A stretch of DNA of 24,448 nucleotides from Syntrophomonadaceae bacterium (GTDB lineage: Bacteria > Bacillota > Syntrophomonadia > Syntrophomonadales > Syntrophothermaceae). Each line of letters starts with the position of its first letter. The stretch's first letter is position 1. The notes under the pieces were generated by a model, which worked only from the letters and a program-made list of their open reading frames with translations, did no database searches and was not told the origin of the DNA. The position numbers were made by a program, and so were the translations under genes. Positions 23,036 to 24,448 of this stretch are shown in pieces. Where the stretch lies: positions 1-24,448 of the forward strand of contig JARYMO010000001.1 in NCBI GenBank assembly GCA_029907055.1, written 5' to 3'.

Positions 23036-24448
23036 CTACTTCCTCCCCGCCCACCGCAGGTAGTCGAGGATGCCGCGGGCGATGGCCGCCGCGGCGGTGG
23101 ACTGGGTCTCAGGCATGGCCAGCAGCTGCTCCTCCAGCGGGTGGGAGAGGAAGAGGGTCTCCACCAGCGCCGAGGGCATGGTGGTCTCGCGCAGCACCGC
23201 GAAGTTGGCGGTACGCACCCCCTTGTCAGTGCGCCCCAGGGCCTGCAGCAGGGCCTCCTGGATGAAACCGGCCAGCTTGCAGCGGTCGAATTCCTGCGCC
23301 GCCAGCAGCGCGTTGTCGGCGGGGGCGTACCAGTACACCGAGGTTCCTTCCTTGCTGCGGTCGGTGGAACCGTTGCAGTGCACGGAGACGAAGACGTCGG
23401 CGGCGATGGCGTTGGCCACCTGGCTGCGCTCGGAGAGCGTCAGGTAGGTGTCGTCGCTGCGGGTGTAGGTGACCTCCACTCCCTCGCCCTCCAGGATGCG
23501 CCCCACCTCCAGGGTGATGGGCAGGTTGATGTCCTTCTCGTACACGCCGCTGGGGCCGATGGCACCGGTGTCCTTGCCCCCGTGCCCGGCGTCCAGCACT
23601 ACCCGCACGCGGCCGGAGGTGCGGGCGCCGATGTCGGTCTTGATGAAGAGCTTGAGCTGTTTGCCGCCGTCGGCCGGCACCAGGCCGTAGACGCAGCGCC
23701 CCTGGGCGTCCAGCGACAGGGTGGTGGAGGGCAGCGCGGCATAGCCGGTGGCCCCTTCCCCGCTGGCCTCGGGCTCCTGCTGGCTGACCTCGATGCGGGT
23801 GGCGCCCAGGCCGTTGAGCGACATCTGTCCCTCGAACCCGCTGCTGCGGATGCCCTTGAGCAGCAGGGTGTAGCCGTCCGGGCGCTCGCTGCCCTGGTAC
23901 TCGGTGGCACCTGACAGCTTGACCGTGATGACCTGCACGTTGCCGGCCACGATCTCCGCGATGTCCAGCAGTCGGCCCTCCACCGGCACCGGGGCGGGCA
24001 GCTGGGCCGGCTCTTGGTCGGGCTGCGGCTCCTCCGCGCGCGGGCTCTCACCCCGCGAGGGCTCGGGCTCCGCGGCGGGGGCGCCGGCGGAAGGGCTGGC
24101 GGCCGGGCCGGGGATGCTGGCCGGGACGTAAGAGACCAGCCAGCCCGCTACCCAGGCGCTGCCGCCGCTGGCGCTGCGCACCTCCAGCCAGTCCCCTTTC
24201 ACTGCCAGCACTGCCAGAGAGGTGCCGGCCGCCACCTGGCCCACGGTGGGGTAGGTGGTGCCGGGACCGGAACGCAGGTTGAGCTGCGAGGACTTGACCA
24301 CTGCCTGCCCGATGGGCGCCCGCGAGGGGGTGACCGGTGCCGCGGGTGCCGCCGCGGGCGCGCTGGTCGATGTCGTCGCCGGCGCAGCGGCCGGGCTGTA
24401 GCTGACCAGCCAGGCGGCGGCCCAGGCGGTGAGGCCACCCGCCGTCTT
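23036..24448 (-). CDS. SH3b-domain N-acetylmuramoyl-L-alanine amidase, 5' end outside window
   Basis: The frame is open from the right edge to the stop at 23036, 470 visible residues; the true start lies beyond the window. A GTG at 24301 is inside a domain linker and is not a credible start. Visible parts, numbered from the edge: the end of one SH3b repeat (LTAWAAAWLVSYSP, 6-19), a Pro/Ala/Thr linker, a second SH3b repeat (SSQLNLRSGPGTTYPTVGQV to AWVAGWLVSYVP), a second linker rich in Pro and Glu, an AMIN-like beta domain (about 155-275), then amidase_3. The zinc/catalytic set is intact: His289 (DAGHGG), Glu304 (YEKDINL), His357 (SVHCNGS) and Glu430 (ALVETLFLS). It should cleave the lactyl-L-alanine bond of peptidoglycan; SH3b repeats target the wall. 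Confidence 0.95.
   Translation of the reverse strand, partial: KTAGGLTAWAAAWLVSYSPAAAPATTSTSAPAAAPAAPVTPSRAPIGQAVVKSSQLNLRSGPGTTYPTVGQVAAGTSLAVLAVKGDWLEVRSASGGSAWVAGWLVSYVPASIPGPAASPSAGAPAAEPEPSRGESPRAEEPQPDQEPAQLPAPVPVEGRLLDIAEIVAGNVQVITVKLSGATEYQGSERPDGYTLLLKGIRSSGFEGQMSLNGLGATRIEVSQQEPEASGEGATGYAALPSTTLSLDAQGRCVYGLVPADGGKQLKLFIKTDIGARTSGRVRVVLDAGHGGKDTGAIGPSGVYEKDINLPITLEVGRILEGEGVEVTYTRSDDTYLTLSERSQVANAIAADVFVSVHCNGSTDRSKEGTSVYWYAPADNALLAAQEFDRCKLAGFIQEALLQALGRTDKGVRTANFAVLRETTMPSALVETLFLSHPLEEQLLAMPETQSTAAAAIARGILDYLRWAGRK

Noticed and set aside
24199..24438. Amidase starting at GTG 24301
   Set aside because: The frame continues upstream to the window edge and encodes the end of another SH3b repeat, so the visible gene is 5'-truncated.

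Overview
The window looks like a high-GC Bacillota (Firmicutes) chromosome fragment devoted almost entirely to the cell envelope. The evidence is S-layer homology (SLH) repeats, several 'stalk' domains (the misnamed copper-amine-oxidase N-terminal domain, common in Bacillota), a SH3b/amidase_3 wall hydrolase, strong GGAGG-type ribosome binding sites, frequent GTG/TTG starts and hairpin terminators with T-runs. A TolC-family protein is also present, which is unexpected if the cell has a single membrane. No rRNA, tRNA, CRISPR array or insertion sequence was seen. The species cannot be named from this sequence.

Layout. (1) 1-5950, minus strand: exopolysaccharide cluster. A membrane polyprenyl-phosphate sugar-phosphate transferase comes first, then a GT2 glycosyltransferase, about 1 kb with no recognisable gene, and two GT4 glycosyltransferases; the last runs off the left edge. 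The 1.3-4.6 kb part is visibly less GC-rich than the rest. (2) 6480-10281, minus strand: a lipoprotein with a degenerate stalk domain, a TolC-family protein and a small exported stalk-domain protein, separated by terminators. (3) 10436-12589, minus strand: a 717-residue exported surface protein with three Ig-like repeats and a C-terminal stalk domain. Divergent from it, on the plus strand, are an ECF sigma factor (13074-13682) and its zinc-type membrane anti-sigma factor (13748-14758). (4) 14867-18550, minus strand: a 1227-residue subtilisin-like protease with three C-terminal SLH repeats. It lies downstream of an O-antigen-ligase-like polymerase/ligase with a TPR tail (18852-21224). (5) 21567-22724, minus strand: a fibronectin-III/stalk-domain surface protein. 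A SH3b-amidase_3 wall hydrolase (23036 to beyond the right edge) follows.

How the genes may work together. The most interesting signal is regulatory. The same spaced motif, GGAACA-N15-GTG, resembles an ECF sigma promoter (GGAAC-type -35). It lies in the correct orientation upstream of the sigma factor, the 717-aa surface protein, the exopolysaccharide initiating transferase and the O-antigen-ligase-like gene. The first two sites match over 13 fixed positions (GGAACA-N15-GTGTCYAA). This suggests that the ECF/anti-sigma pair controls a local envelope regulon joining surface protein and polysaccharide assembly. A second theme is paralogy. Two secreted proteins share an N-terminal module ending in TALSGQFV, two share an Ig-like module ending in DRTVP.G, and four carry stalk domains, so the locus appears to have grown by duplicating and shuffling surface-protein modules.
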